Assembly: GCF_014841115.1 (NCBI RefSeq)
Contig: NZ_JACYTP010000003.1
Coordinates: 1 to 64,000, forward strand
DNA: 64,000 nucleotides
Source of the DNA: Photobacterium arenosum
GTDB taxonomy: Bacteria; Pseudomonadota; Gammaproteobacteria; Enterobacterales; Vibrionaceae
Direction: 5' to 3'
The translations under genes and the position numbers were made by a program. Shown one piece after another: positions 1 through 9,644 of this stretch. The stretch's first letter is position 1; each line of letters starts with the position of its first letter. Below the pieces are notes generated by a model, which made no database searches, had not been told where the DNA came from, and saw only the letters and a program-made list of their open reading frames with translations.

Positions 1-87
1 TTATCGCGGATAAATTATCGTCCAAGAAAGTGTTTAGGCTTCAAGCAGCCAGCCATTGTATTTGAAGAAATGACTTTGGCTGCTTGA
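1..87 (+). CDS. IS30-family transposase, C-terminal fragment (5' end outside window)
   Basis: Frame 1 is open from the first base to a TGA at 85-87 and encodes 28 residues containing NYRPRKCLGFKQP. The pattern N-x-RPRK-C-L-G-x-x-x-P is the characteristic end of IS30-type DDE transposases, just after the last catalytic glutamate region. Catalytic residues lie off the window. The assignment rests on this motif alone, but the motif is quite diagnostic. Nothing suggests that the fragment is frameshifted. Confidence 0.7.
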   Translation, partial: LSRINYRPRKCLGFKQPAIVFEEMTLAA

Positions 88-120
88 TATTGGAGAGTGT
101 CGCACTTCGAAGTTGAATTC
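1..120 (+). mobile_element. Right end of an IS30-family insertion sequence
   Basis: The first 87 bases encode the C-terminus of an IS30-like transposase. They are followed by a short tail, TGTCGCACTTCGAAGTTG (about 98-115), which resembles the terminal inverted repeat of this family. The left end lies outside the window, so the exact boundary and any target-site duplication cannot be seen; 120 is an estimate. The element sits directly against the polysaccharide cluster and probably disrupted its first gene. Confidence 0.6.
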
Positions 121-313
121 GGGCGTATTAATCCCCAAACTCGGCCTTCATAAAGCTGAAAGGCTAGGAGTAGCTGCCATATTATTTGTTTGTATATATT
201 ACATGCACAGCAGAATTGAATTTCAAATTTTATTTGGAATGATTTTAGGCATGAGTCTCTGTAGGCATGGAAATCTTGTCAACTCACACAACCCTAGCAT
301 AGTAATTAAGTAG
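113..313 (+). pseudogene. Truncated hydrophobic protein, probable 3' remnant of an O-antigen polymerase (wzy)-like gene
   Basis: An open frame ends at 313, and only a TTG (113) is available as a start. Its first codons fall in the presumed terminal repeat of the IS30 element. The peptide has hydrophobic stretches around LGVAAILFVCIYYM and ILFGMILGMSLC, with a polar tail, as at the end of a multi-pass membrane protein. It is followed after 10 bases by a glycosyltransferase gene in the same direction. The most economical reading is that a polymerase or flippase-type gene of this locus was cut by the IS, leaving its last 60 or so codons. A stand-alone small membrane protein is the alternative. 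Confidence 0.4.
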
Positions 314-323
314 AGAGCTATAA

Positions 324-1169
324 ATGAAGTTTTCACTGATTTTCACAGTGTTCAATGAAGAGGAATCTATTTCCTACTTTTTGGAATCACTATTAAAGCA
401 GTCTGTATTACCTGATGAGATAGTAATTGTTGATGGAGGCTCAACAGACTCAACTGTTAAAATAATTTATGATAAGTTACAAACCATAAATACCCTTAAA
501 TTGATTGTTGATGAAACATGTAACAAAAAACATTCTAAAGGTCCAATAGCTAGAGGTAGAAATGTGGCTATAGAAGCTACAACCTCGGATGTTATTTTGG
601 TAACTGATGCAGGTTGTGAGCTGGAGTCTGATTGGTGTAAGTCTATGATGAACTCATTCAAGCAAGGTGCAGATATTGTAGCTGGAATATACAGTGCTCG
701 AGTAAAGAACCAATTTCAGTCCTATCTAGCGGATGTTTTTTGTCCAGACTTTAAACAGTTTGATAATCCCAAATCATTCTTGCCTAGTTCTAGATCTCTT
801 GGTTTTAAAAAAGAATTATGGAGAAAGGTTGGTGGGTACCCAGAAAACTCTTATACAGCTGAAGATACTAAATTTATTTTGAACTTATATGAGGAAACAG
901 AAAGGGTCGTTATTGAACATAACGCTTTAGTTTATTGGGACTTACCTAAAGACCCTCAAGAGCTATTTAAAAAAGTAGAGGCCTATGGTGAAGGTGATGG
1001 ATTACAAAGGTTGGACTTTTTTAAGTATCTTGCTCGGTTTGCTATATTGTTGACAATACCCGTTTCAATATTAGCTCTACTTATTACAAAGAAAAAGATG
1101 ATAGCAATTCCAATGTATTATTTTATGATTAAAGGCTATCTTAAAGGAACATTTAAAGGTTGTTTCTAA
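324..1169 (+). CDS. Glycosyltransferase family 2, membrane-associated
   Basis: This 281-residue protein likely transfers a sugar from a nucleotide donor to the growing O-unit on undecaprenyl diphosphate at the inner membrane. It has a GT-A fold signature: VFNEEES near residue 9, IVDGGSTD (35-42) for nucleotide binding, and TDAGC (94-98) in the place of the DXD metal motif. A hydrophobic C-terminal segment (about 238-270) suggests membrane anchoring. The ATG at 324 follows an AGAGAG ribosome site. The stop overlaps the next start as TAATG, so the two genes are probably translationally coupled. The gene is A+T-rich compared with the chromosomal genes to the right, as is usual for O-antigen glycosyltransferases. 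Donor and linkage cannot be read from sequence. Confidence 0.85.
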   Translation: MKFSLIFTVFNEEESISYFLESLLKQSVLPDEIVIVDGGSTDSTVKIIYDKLQTINTLKLIVDETCNKKHSKGPIARGRNVAIEATTSDVILVTDAGCELESDWCKSMMNSFKQGADIVAGIYSARVKNQFQSYLADVFCPDFKQFDNPKSFLPSSRSLGFKKELWRKVGGYPENSYTAEDTKFILNLYEETERVVIEHNALVYWDLPKDPQELFKKVEAYGEGDGLQRLDFFKYLARFAILLTIPVSILALLITKKKMIAIPMYYFMIKGYLKGTFKGCF

Positions 1170-2281
1170 TGAAAGTATTATTTATAACTAGACATACGGT
1201 ATTTTCTGGACCAGGCGGTGACACAATTCAGTTAAAAAAAACAGCTGAGTTTTTAAGTGCACTAGGTGTTGATGTTACTATTGCAACAGAAAAAAATCCT
1301 GATTTCAATGGCTATGATCTTATTCATTTTTTTAATCTCAGAAACCCACAAGATATTTTGGCAAATGTTAGAAGAGCCAAAAAAAATAGAATACCTTCGG
1401 TTTTATCAACAATTTGGGGCTCTTATTACGAATGTGACCAGAAAAATAGAAGTGGATTGGCTGGATTCATATCTCGAAATATAGGTGAGTATAAAGTTGA
1501 GTATCTCAAAGCCGTCGCTAGAATTTTTTCAAATAAAAACTTTAGTAAAGATATGATCCCTTATTTTGTTAAAGGTCATTGGGATTCTCAAAAAGAGATT
1601 GTGGACTCTGTAGATATACTACTACCCAACAGTAAGACTGAGCTGATTCGTGTTAGGAAGGATATGAATGCTCCTGAAAAGGATGGATTCGTAGTTGTTA
1701 ATGCTGTTGATACGAGTGTTTTCGATTTTCAAACGGTTGAAGTATCTGAGAAATTTAAGAAGTTTGAAGGTTGTTTACTATGCGCAGCTAGAGTAGAAAT
1801 AAGAAAATCGCAGTTAGATTTAATAAAGGCCATCAATAACACACCTTATAAATTAGTAATTGTTGGTAAGCCGAGTCCTAATAGTATTGAATATTATAAT
1901 GAATGCAAAAAAATAGCGGGGGAAAATGTTCACTTTATTTCTCACGTCGAACAGTCCGAATTAGCACAACTTTATAAAGTATCTAAAGCCCATGCTTTAA
2001 TCTCGTGGATGGAGACGCCAGGATTAAGTAGCTTGGAAGCTGGAGTTATGGAATCAAACATTTTAGTTACTGATCGCGGAGATACAGAGTATTACTTTGG
2101 CGATTATGCGATATATTCGGAGCCTGGTGATATTAAATCTATTCAGCGTGGAATTGAAAAAGTAATGACTATGGATTTTGATAGTAAGTTAAGGGATAAA
2201 ATATTAACTGAATATACTTGGGAAAAAACAGCTGAGCAAACATTTAATGCCTATAAAAAATGTTTAGATAAATATAAATGA
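1169..2281 (+). CDS. Glycosyltransferase family 4 (GT-B fold)
   Basis: A 370-residue glycosyltransferase. The start is taken at the ATG at 1169, overlapping the preceding stop (TAATG); a start three codons upstream is possible but would overlap more. The N-terminus MKVLFITRHTVFSGPGGD is the acceptor-side Rossmann start of GT-B enzymes, with the conserved glycine-rich loop. The C-terminal half carries the EX7E-like donor-site motif in SWMETPGLSSLEAG, typical of the GT4 family. It is A+T-rich like its upstream partner and probably adds one residue of the same repeat unit, perhaps mannose given the adjacent GDP-mannose genes (inference). About 130 bases separate it from manC. Confidence 0.85.
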   Translation: MKVLFITRHTVFSGPGGDTIQLKKTAEFLSALGVDVTIATEKNPDFNGYDLIHFFNLRNPQDILANVRRAKKNRIPSVLSTIWGSYYECDQKNRSGLAGFISRNIGEYKVEYLKAVARIFSNKNFSKDMIPYFVKGHWDSQKEIVDSVDILLPNSKTELIRVRKDMNAPEKDGFVVVNAVDTSVFDFQTVEVSEKFKKFEGCLLCAARVEIRKSQLDLIKAINNTPYKLVIVGKPSPNSIEYYNECKKIAGENVHFISHVEQSELAQLYKVSKAHALISWMETPGLSSLEAGVMESNILVTDRGDTEYYFGDYAIYSEPGDIKSIQRGIEKVMTMDFDSKLRDKILTEYTWEKTAEQTFNAYKKCLDKYK

Positions 2282-2413
2282 TTTAGTGCATTTTGTTTGG
2301 TTAGTATGTTCTCACTTCTGTGTTTGCAGTTATTAACCTTACTTATAGCTGTGTGTTGGCTTTTATTTATATAGTCGATATGTTTTATTTTTTTCGTTGA
2401 AGGTGATTTTATT

Positions 2414-3826
2414 ATGTTATTGCCAGTAATCATGGCCGGTGGCTCAGGTAGTCGTTTATGGCCATTATCTCGTGAACTTTATCCGAAGCAATTTTTGAAT
2501 ATTTCTGGTGACTATTCATTGCTTCAGCAGACATTTTCCCGACTTGAAGGTTTAGATCATCAACCTCCATTATTGATTTGCAATGAAGATCACCGATTTA
2601 TTGCCGCCGAGCAATTGCGATTTGGTGGGTATAAGCATAGTGGAATCATTCTAGAACCAGTAAGCCGTAATACTGCACCTGCAATTGCGCTGGCGGCTTT
2701 ACAAGCTATTCAGAGTTCGGAGCAAAATGAAGACCCACTTTTACTTGTTTTGGCCGCAGACCACTTAATTGAAACCATTCAAGCTTTCCAGTCGTCAGTT
2801 GAAAAAGCCATTCATTATGCACAAGCGGATAAGTTAGTGACTTTTGGTATTGTTCCTACTGCTCCTGAAACCGGTTATGGCTATATAAAAGCTGATGAAA
2901 CTGAAGGAGATGCCTTTACAGTATGTAAGTTTGTAGAGAAGCCAGATTTGAAGAGCGCTGAAGAATACCTAGCGAGTGGTGACTATTACTGGAACAGTGG
3001 CATGTTTCTATTTAAAGCTTCTCGTTATTTAGAAGAGTTAAAAAAACACCGTCCAGATATTTATTCCGCTTGTAAGAAAGCTATGGCAGTCGTTGTTCCA
3101 GATATGGACTTTATCCGACTAAATAAAGCTGAATTTGAAGTGTGTCCGGATGACTCAATTGATTTTGCCGTTATGGAAAAGACCGACAGTGCCATGGTAG
3201 TGCCAATGGATGCTGGTTGGAGTGATGTAGGCTCATGGTCTGCTCTTTGGGATGTTTCACATAAAGATGATAATCAGAATGTCACCAGAGGTGATGTGAT
3301 TACAGTAGGTTCGACCAATAGCTACTTGCATTCAGAGAATAAATTGATTGCCACTGTTGGTGTTCATAATTTGGTCGTGGTTGAAACTAAGGATGCCGTG
3401 TTGGTTGCCGCTAAAGACCAAGTGCAAGATGTAAAATCAATTGTGAGCCAGCTAAGAGATGCTGGACGCACTGAACATCAGTTGCATCGAGAAGTATATC
3501 GTCCATGGGGCAAGTACGATTCGATTGATTTTGGTAAACGCGATCAAGTGAAACGAATTACAGTGAAGCCAGGTGAGAAACTCTCCATCCAAATGCACCA
3601 TCACCGCTCTGAACATTGGATTGTGGTATCAGGCACAGCTAAAGTGACTAATGGTGAAAAGACTATTTTAGTGACAGAGGATGAATCGACCTATATCCCA
3701 TTAGGTACAATCCATGCGTTGGAAAATCCGGGTAAAATTCCATTGGAAATGATTGAAGTACAAACCGGTAGTTATCTTGGAGAAGATGATATCGTACGTT
3801 TTGAAGATCGGTACGGTAGGAGCTAA
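2414..3826 (+). CDS. manC: Mannose-1-phosphate guanylyltransferase / mannose-6-phosphate isomerase, copy 1
   Basis: A bifunctional type II GMP-PMI of 470 residues, the normal length. The N-terminal nucleotidyltransferase domain begins with the pyrophosphorylase signature [18 protein letters not shown] (9-26) and makes GDP-mannose from mannose-1-phosphate and GTP. The C-terminal cupin domain (about 355-468), with [17 protein letters not shown], isomerises fructose-6-phosphate and mannose-6-phosphate. The gene lies 6 bases before manB, so the two supply GDP-mannose to the polysaccharide cluster. A second copy with a different N-terminal loop and a much higher G+C content is at 17216-18676. Confidence 0.95.
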   Translation: MLLPVIMAGGSGSRLWPLSRELYPKQFLNISGDYSLLQQTFSRLEGLDHQPPLLICNEDHRFIAAEQLRFGGYKHSGIILEPVSRNTAPAIALAALQAIQSSEQNEDPLLLVLAADHLIETIQAFQSSVEKAIHYAQADKLVTFGIVPTAPETGYGYIKADETEGDAFTVCKFVEKPDLKSAEEYLASGDYYWNSGMFLFKASRYLEELKKHRPDIYSACKKAMAVVVPDMDFIRLNKAEFEVCPDDSIDFAVMEKTDSAMVVPMDAGWSDVGSWSALWDVSHKDDNQNVTRGDVITVGSTNSYLHSENKLIATVGVHNLVVVETKDAVLVAAKDQVQDVKSIVSQLRDAGRTEHQLHREVYRPWGKYDSIDFGKRDQVKRITVKPGEKLSIQMHHHRSEHWIVVSGTAKVTNGEKTILVTEDESTYIPLGTIHALENPGKIPLEMIEVQTGSYLGEDDIVRFEDRYGRS

Positions 3827-3832
3827 CAGATC

Positions 3833-5203
3833 ATGGTTAATTTAACGTGTTTTAAAGCTTATGACATTCGTGGAGAATTAGGTGAAGAGTTAAACAACGA
3901 TATCGCTTATCGAATTGGTCGTGCGTTTGGTCATCATTTACAGGCTAAAACTGTCGTAGTGGGGGGGGATGCACGTTTAACGTCAGAAGAGCTTAAGCTT
4001 GCACTGGCAGAGGGGTTGGTAGATTCAGGTGTCGATGTTATTGACATTGGCATGACAGGTACAGAAGAAGTCTATTTTGCTACCAAATATCTTGGTATAG
4101 ACGGCGGCATTGAAGTGACTGCCAGCCACAACCCAATTAACTATAATGGCATGAAACTGGTTCGTGAAGACGCAAAGCCAATAAGTGGTGATAGCGGACT
4201 TTATGATATTAAAACTCTCGCTGAGAAGAACGAATTTCCAGAAGCGATCCAACGTGGAAAATTTGTTCAACAATCTAACTTAGTGCCTTATGTTGAACAT
4301 CTGATGACCTATATCATCCCTAGTAACATTAAGCCTATGAAGTTAGTTGTGAACTCAGGTAATGGGGCGGCAGGACATGTGATCGATGAAATCGAAAAAC
4401 GCTTTAGCGCATTTAATATACCGATTGAATTCATCAAAATCCATCACGAAGCGAATGGCAACTTCCCAAATGGTATCCCAAATCCACTACTTCCAGAGTG
4501 TCGTGCCCATACTGCTAATGCTGTTATCGAACACAATGCTGATATGGGGGTTGCCTGGGACGGCGACTTTGACCGTTGTTTCCTCTTTGATGAAAAGGGC
4601 GAGTTTATAGAAGGCTATTATATCGTAGGCCTATTAGCTGAAGCTTTTTTGAAAAAAGAAGCAGGCGCTAAAATTATTCATGATCCACGTTTAACTTGGA
4701 ACACCATTGATGTTGTGAACGCAGCTGGTGGTGAACCAATTATATCCAAAACAGGACATGCTTTTATTAAAGAGCGCATGCGAAAGGAAGATGCAATTTA
4801 TGGTGGAGAGATGAGTGCACACCATTACTTCCGAGATTTCGCTTATTGCGATAGTGGCATGATTCCTTGGTTATTGGTCGCAGAGTTACTTTCTGTAAGA
4901 AAGATAAAACTATCTGAAGCTGTTAGAGAGCGAATTGAAGCGTATCCATCCTCTGGTGAAATAAATTTAAAATTAGAAAACCCACAAGAGGCAATCAGTT
5001 ATGTAAGAGATAAGTACGAGCGACTAGCGCTACAAATAGATGAAACTGATGGGATTAGCCTTGAATTTGATGACTGGCGCTTCAATTTGCGGACATCAAA
5101 TACAGAACCTGTAGTTCGACTTAACGTTGAGAGTCGTTCTAACTTCCAGCTTATGAAAGTTAAAACGCAAGATATATTGTGTTTACTCCGAGGATATCAG
5201 TGA
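3833..5203 (+). CDS. manB: Phosphomannomutase, copy 1
   Basis: A 456-residue alpha-D-phosphohexomutase converting mannose-6-phosphate to mannose-1-phosphate, the substrate of the neighbouring ManC. The active-site phosphoserine loop [11 protein letters not shown] is at about 96-106 (Ser98). The metal-binding loop WDGDFDRCF and the sugar-specificity loop [10 protein letters not shown] are present, and the C-terminal phosphate-binding region [15 protein letters not shown] closes the protein. The length fits the family. The stop TGA overlaps the GTG start of rmlB, which implies co-translation. A paralogue at 18965-20362 preserves the same motifs. Confidence 0.95.
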   Translation: MVNLTCFKAYDIRGELGEELNNDIAYRIGRAFGHHLQAKTVVVGGDARLTSEELKLALAEGLVDSGVDVIDIGMTGTEEVYFATKYLGIDGGIEVTASHNPINYNGMKLVREDAKPISGDSGLYDIKTLAEKNEFPEAIQRGKFVQQSNLVPYVEHLMTYIIPSNIKPMKLVVNSGNGAAGHVIDEIEKRFSAFNIPIEFIKIHHEANGNFPNGIPNPLLPECRAHTANAVIEHNADMGVAWDGDFDRCFLFDEKGEFIEGYYIVGLLAEAFLKKEAGAKIIHDPRLTWNTIDVVNAAGGEPIISKTGHAFIKERMRKEDAIYGGEMSAHHYFRDFAYCDSGMIPWLLVAELLSVRKIKLSEAVRERIEAYPSSGEINLKLENPQEAISYVRDKYERLALQIDETDGISLEFDDWRFNLRTSNTEPVVRLNVESRSNFQLMKVKTQDILCLLRGYQ

Positions 5204-6264
5204 AAATCTTAATTACAGGTGGTGCAGGCTTCATCGGCTCTGCGGTTGTACGCCACATTATTAACCAAACCCATGATTCAGTAATAAATGTCGATAAATT
5301 GACCTACGCAGGGAATCTTGAATCATTACTGTCAGTGCAAGATGATAGTCGCTATGTTTTTGAACAGGTGGATATCTGTGAACGCGAAGCGATGGCGCGC
5401 ATCTTTGAAGTACATCAACCTGATTTGGTGATGCATTTGGCTGCCGAGAGCCATGTTGATCGTTCCATTGATGGTCCAGCTGCATTTATTGAAACCAACA
5501 TCATGGGCACTTATAACCTGTTGGAAGTGTCACGCGCCTATTGGAGCCAATTGGACGAAGCTCGTAAAACGGCTTTTCGTTTCCACCATATTTCAACCGA
5601 TGAAGTGTACGGTGATCTCGAAGGTACAACAGATCTGTTCACTGAAACTACGTCTTACAAACCAAGCAGTCCGTATTCTGCATCTAAGGCATCAAGCGAT
5701 CATCTGGTTCGTGCCTGGTTACGGACTTATGGCTTCCCGACTATTGTCACCAATTGCTCTAATAATTATGGCCCGTACCATTTCCCTGAAAAACTGATCC
5801 CTCTGATGATTCTAAATGCATTAGACGGTAAGCCTTTGCCTGTGTACGGTGATGGTATGCAGATCCGTGACTGGCTGTATGTGGAAGACCATGCCCGTGC
5901 TCTGTATACAGTGGTGACACAAGGGGAAGTGGGCGAAACCTACAATATTGGCGGCCATAACGAGAAAGCTAATATTGAAGTGGTGAAGACCCTATGTGCG
6001 TTGCTGGAAGAACTGGTTCCTGAGAAACCTGCTGGTGTGGCGTCTTACGAATCTCTGATCACCTATGTGGCTGATCGCCCCGGACATGATGTTCGCTATG
6101 CGATTGATGCCAGTAAGATAGAGCGTGAACTGGGCTGGACACCAGAAGAAACCTTTGAAACAGGTTTACGTAAAACCGTAGAGTGGTATCTGAATAATAA
6201 AACCTGGTGGCAACGTGTTCTGGATGGGTCATACAGCATGGAACGTTTAGGAGTAACTGCATAA
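5200..6264 (+). CDS. rmlB: dTDP-glucose 4,6-dehydratase
   Basis: An extended SDR enzyme (354 residues from the GTG at 5200) that makes dTDP-4-keto-6-deoxyglucose, the second step to dTDP-L-rhamnose. The NAD-binding motif GGAGFIGS is at the N-terminus, the catalytic region STDEVYGD follows, and [10 protein letters not shown] carries the Tyr-x3-Lys pair. The GTG start at 5200 is preferred because [10 protein letters not shown] matches the family N-terminus, it overlaps the manB stop (GTGA), and a purine-rich CCGAGGAT lies just upstream. The frame is open to an upstream start at 5179, which would add seven unlikely residues. It heads the order rmlB-A-D-C. Confidence 0.95.
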   Translation: MKILITGGAGFIGSAVVRHIINQTHDSVINVDKLTYAGNLESLLSVQDDSRYVFEQVDICEREAMARIFEVHQPDLVMHLAAESHVDRSIDGPAAFIETNIMGTYNLLEVSRAYWSQLDEARKTAFRFHHISTDEVYGDLEGTTDLFTETTSYKPSSPYSASKASSDHLVRAWLRTYGFPTIVTNCSNNYGPYHFPEKLIPLMILNALDGKPLPVYGDGMQIRDWLYVEDHARALYTVVTQGEVGETYNIGGHNEKANIEVVKTLCALLEELVPEKPAGVASYESLITYVADRPGHDVRYAIDASKIERELGWTPEETFETGLRKTVEWYLNNKTWWQRVLDGSYSMERLGVTA

Positions 6265-7145
6265 TGAAAGGCATTATTTTAGCTGGCGGTTCGGGTACAC
6301 GTCTTTATCCCATTACCCGTGGCGTGTCTAAGCAGTTGTTACCGGTTTACGATAAACCTATGATTTATTATCCGCTCTCAACGCTGATGCTGGCAGGGGT
6401 TCGCGATATCCTGATTATCACTACACCGGAAGATAATGAATCCTTTAAGCGCCTGCTGGGTGATGGTTCAGATTTTGGTATTAACCTGCAATATGCGGTG
6501 CAGCCAAGTCCGGATGGCCTGGCGCAAGCCTTTATTATCGGTGAAGAATTCATTGCTGGTGACAGTTGTTGTCTGGTGCTCGGCGATAATATCTTCTACG
6601 GTCAGTCATTTTCTAAAACACTGAAGCATGCTGCACAGCGTGAGCAAGGTGCCACTGTATTTGGTTATCAGGTTAAAGATCCGGAACGCTTTGGTGTGGT
6701 CGAGTTTGATGATCAAATGAAAGCTGTGTCTATTGAGGAGAAACCTCAAGAGCCTAAGTCTGATTATGCAGTGACAGGCTTGTACTTTTATGATAACCGC
6801 GTGGTTGATTTCGCTAAGCAAGTAAAGCCTTCCGAGCGCGGCGAGCTGGAAATTACTTCAATCAATCAGATGTATCTGGAAGATGACAGTCTGAATGTCG
6901 AACTGTTAGGCCGCGGTTTTGCCTGGCTGGATACAGGTACACATGAGAGTTTGCATGAAGCCTCATCTTTCGTGCAAACCATCGAGCATATCCAGGGGCT
7001 GAAAGTGGCTTGTTTAGAAGAAATTGCCTGGCGCAATAACTGGCTGAACGATGAAGCACTACTGAAAATTGCCAAGCCGATGCTCAAGAATGAATACGGC
7101 CAATATTTGAAACGATTGATTGACGAAAAATACAAGTATCAATAA
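6264..7145 (+). CDS. rmlA: Glucose-1-phosphate thymidylyltransferase
   Basis: This 293-residue enzyme couples dTTP and glucose-1-phosphate to dTDP-glucose, the first step of rhamnose precursor synthesis. [18 protein letters not shown] carries the nucleotidyltransferase signature, and [18 protein letters not shown] is typical of RmlA. The ATG at 6264 is chosen because it gives this canonical N-terminus and shares the A of the rmlB stop codon (TAATG). A longer in-frame start within rmlB (6207) adds 19 residues unlike the family. The length matches other RmlA proteins (about 290). Allosteric feedback by dTDP-rhamnose is known for the family and is not visible here. Confidence 0.95.
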   Translation: MKGIILAGGSGTRLYPITRGVSKQLLPVYDKPMIYYPLSTLMLAGVRDILIITTPEDNESFKRLLGDGSDFGINLQYAVQPSPDGLAQAFIIGEEFIAGDSCCLVLGDNIFYGQSFSKTLKHAAQREQGATVFGYQVKDPERFGVVEFDDQMKAVSIEEKPQEPKSDYAVTGLYFYDNRVVDFAKQVKPSERGELEITSINQMYLEDDSLNVELLGRGFAWLDTGTHESLHEASSFVQTIEHIQGLKVACLEEIAWRNNWLNDEALLKIAKPMLKNEYGQYLKRLIDEKYKYQ

Positions 7146-7160
7146 GGATTACCAGTCAGC

Positions 7161-8030
7161 ATGAAAATATTGATCACGGGAGCTAATGGGCAGGTGGGGC
7201 AGGCACTTGTTAATAAGCTTCAGGGAAATGCCGAATTGCTCGCGGTAACCCGCGAGCAATTAGACATTACCAATGAAGCAAAGGTACAAACACAAGTTCA
7301 GGCCTTTTTACCGGATGTCATTATCAATGCTGCCGCTTACACCGCAGTAGATAAAGCCGAGCAAGAACAGGAACTGGCGCATCAAATTAATGCTGCCGGT
7401 CCTGAATTTTTGGCAAAAGCTGCGGAAAGTATCAACGCAGCTTTGCTGCACATATCTACCGATTATGTCTTTGCAGGAGATAAGCAAGGCAGCTACAGCG
7501 AGCTGGATAAAACAAACCCGCAAGGTGCTTACGGTGCATCCAAGCTAGCTGGCGAGAAGGCCGTTGCTGCATGCTGCCAGAAGCATATTATCTTGCGTAC
7601 CGCTTGGGTGTTTCATGAAAACGGCGCCAATTTCGTCAAAACCATGCTTCGCTTGGGGAAAGAACGAGATAGCCTGGGAATTGTAGGAGACCAGTTCGGT
7701 GGCCCTACCTATGCCGGCGATATTGCTGAAGCGTTAATACAGATTGCACAGCATATTACCAGCGGACAGCCAACCAGTTATGGTATTTACCATTTTGCTG
7801 GCATGCCTCATGTAAGCTGGTTTGAGTTTGCTAGCGCTATTTTTGATGCTGCAGTAAAACATCAGGTAATCGATAAAAAACCTCAGCTAAATGCAATTAG
7901 CACAGCTGAATTTCCTACTCCAGCGAAACGCCCAGCAAACTCAAAGCTCAACTGTGAAAAAATTCAGCGCGAATTTGGGATTACACCAAGTAATTGGCGT
8001 AACGCATTAGAACGAATTGAAGACTATTAA
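7161..8030 (+). CDS. rmlD: dTDP-4-dehydrorhamnose reductase
   Basis: A 289-residue SDR protein that reduces dTDP-4-keto-L-rhamnose to dTDP-L-rhamnose with NAD(P)H. The N-terminus MKILITGANGQVGQAL is the cofactor loop. STDYVFAGDKQGSYSE and YGASKLAGE carry the active-site Thr and Tyr-x3-Lys. It lies 15 bases after rmlA, with AAGGA as a possible ribosome site, and one base before the rmlC start. The rmlB-A-D-C order differs from the more usual B-D-A-C; all four enzymes of the pathway are nevertheless present. Confidence 0.94.
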   Translation: MKILITGANGQVGQALVNKLQGNAELLAVTREQLDITNEAKVQTQVQAFLPDVIINAAAYTAVDKAEQEQELAHQINAAGPEFLAKAAESINAALLHISTDYVFAGDKQGSYSELDKTNPQGAYGASKLAGEKAVAACCQKHIILRTAWVFHENGANFVKTMLRLGKERDSLGIVGDQFGGPTYAGDIAEALIQIAQHITSGQPTSYGIYHFAGMPHVSWFEFASAIFDAAVKHQVIDKKPQLNAISTAEFPTPAKRPANSKLNCEKIQREFGITPSNWRNALERIEDY

Positions 8031-8031
8031 T

Positions 8032-8577
8032 ATGAAAGTCATAGAAACTAATATTCCTGATGTAAAGATTATTGAGCCTGCTGTTTTTGGTGATGAACGT
8101 GGTTTCTTTATGGAAACCTGGCAGCAGAAAAAATTTGAAGAATTAGTCACAGGTAAACCATGCCAATTTGTACAGGATAACCATTCCAAATCTAAAAAAG
8201 GCATTTTACGAGGCCTGCATTACCAAACTGAAAATACTCAGGGTAAACTCGTTCGTGTGGTTAGTGGTGAAGTGTTTGATGTTGCGGTTGATATTCGAAA
8301 GGACTCGCCAACATTCGGGCAATGGGTTGGCGTATATCTGTCAGCAGAAAATAAACGGCAACTATGGGTTCCTGAAGGCTTTGCCCATGGTTTTTATGTC
8401 ACCAGTGATGAAGCAGAGTTTGTTTACAAATGTACGGATTATTACAATCCAGAGGTGGAGAAGTCAATTCTGTGGAATGATTCTAAGCTGAAGATTTCAT
8501 GGCCTATAACTGTAGAGCCTATTCTTTCCGATAAAGATAGTACAGCAAAAACTTTTGAAAATGCGGAGATGTTGTGA
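8032..8577 (+). CDS. rmlC: dTDP-4-dehydrorhamnose 3,5-epimerase
   Basis: A cupin epimerase of 181 residues, the family's usual size. It converts dTDP-4-keto-6-deoxyglucose to dTDP-4-keto-L-rhamnose. The signature GILRGLHYQ includes the catalytic His, and VYKCTDYYNPE contains the conserved Tyr. WVPEGFAHGFYV is the second cupin motif. The start is placed at the ATG at 8032 (MKVIETNIPDVKIIEP), immediately after rmlD. An in-frame ATG at 8017 inside rmlD would add only five residues. The stop overlaps the next gene as GTGA, which ties the downstream glycosyltransferase to the rhamnose genes. Confidence 0.95.
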   Translation: MKVIETNIPDVKIIEPAVFGDERGFFMETWQQKKFEELVTGKPCQFVQDNHSKSKKGILRGLHYQTENTQGKLVRVVSGEVFDVAVDIRKDSPTFGQWVGVYLSAENKRQLWVPEGFAHGFYVTSDEAEFVYKCTDYYNPEVEKSILWNDSKLKISWPITVEPILSDKDSTAKTFENAEML

Positions 8578-9623
8578 AGAAAATAGCAGTTATCGGAACA
8601 GTCGGCATTCCTGCATGTTATGGAGGTTTCGAATCTTTAGTTGAGAATCTGACGAAATACTCGTCTGAAGAGTTTTTATATCAAGTGTTTTGTGCTGATG
8701 AGTCTTATGAAGATAAGTTAGAATCTTACAATAAAGCAGAACTCACTTATTTACCGTTAAGTGCTAATGGTATTTCTAGTATTCCATATGATATTCTTTC
8801 ACTTATTAAATGTATCAGGAGTAAGCCTGATGTTGTTTTAATTTTAGGTGTCTCTGGTTGTATTTTTCTACCAATTTATAAACTTTTCTCATCAGCAAAA
8901 GTAATAACGAATATAGATGGCTTAGAGTGGCGGCGAGATAAGTGGGGGGAGTTTGCTCGTAAGTTTTTAAAATTATCAGAGCGTATTGCTGTTAAGTACT
9001 CAGATGTGATAGTGACGGATAACCAGGCTATTTCTGATTATGTTTTGCAGGAATACAATGTAAAAACTGAAACCATTGCTTATGGCGGTGATCATGTTTT
9101 AACGAAAAGTGTAAAAAAGATACCATCGAATTACTTTTTAGCACTTTGCAGAATCGAGCCTGAAAATAATGTCAAAATGATATTAGAGGCTTTTAAAGGA
9201 ACTGATCATAAAATCAAGTTTATAGGTAATTGGGATAAAAGCTCGTTTGGTCAGGAGGTGCGGCGATGTTATGAACATGAACCTAATATTGAATTGCTGG
9301 ATCCAGTTTATGATTTAGATGTTCTGTATGAGCACAGGAATAATTGTCGCGGCTATATACACGGTCATTCAGCCGGTGGTACAAATCCTTCCTTAGTAGA
9401 AGTAATGCATTTTGAAGTGCCTGTTTTTGCATTTGATTGTGACTTCAATAGATATAGTACAGATAACTCAGCACAGTACTTTGGTAGTGAGAGTGATTTA
9501 GAGGCTTTGTTAGATAATTATTCTCTGAGAGAAGCAAATAAAAATGCTTCAAATATGAAAAAAATTGCGAAATCAAAGTATATTTGGTCTGTCATTGCAA
9601 AGAAATATGAAGATTTATATTAA
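8574..9623 (+). CDS. Glycosyltransferase with DUF1972-type N-terminus (possible rhamnosyltransferase)
   Basis: A 349-residue GT4-class enzyme. The N-terminus VGIPACYGGFESLVENL is the diagnostic opening of the DUF1972 group, which includes polysaccharide rhamnosyltransferases. The donor-side motif HGHSAGGTNPSLVEVM lies near residue 260. It starts with GTG overlapping the rmlC stop (GTGA), so translation is probably coupled to rhamnose synthesis. That position and the family make transfer of rhamnose plausible but not shown. The gene is distinctly A+T-rich relative to rmlBADC and wecA, as if acquired with the first two glycosyltransferases. Confidence 0.85.
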   Translation: MKKIAVIGTVGIPACYGGFESLVENLTKYSSEEFLYQVFCADESYEDKLESYNKAELTYLPLSANGISSIPYDILSLIKCIRSKPDVVLILGVSGCIFLPIYKLFSSAKVITNIDGLEWRRDKWGEFARKFLKLSERIAVKYSDVIVTDNQAISDYVLQEYNVKTETIAYGGDHVLTKSVKKIPSNYFLALCRIEPENNVKMILEAFKGTDHKIKFIGNWDKSSFGQEVRRCYEHEPNIELLDPVYDLDVLYEHRNNCRGYIHGHSAGGTNPSLVEVMHFEVPVFAFDCDFNRYSTDNSAQYFGSESDLEALLDNYSLREANKNASNMKKIAKSKYIWSVIAKKYEDLY

Positions 9624-9644
9624 TTTTTCAACTTGGATGATTCC

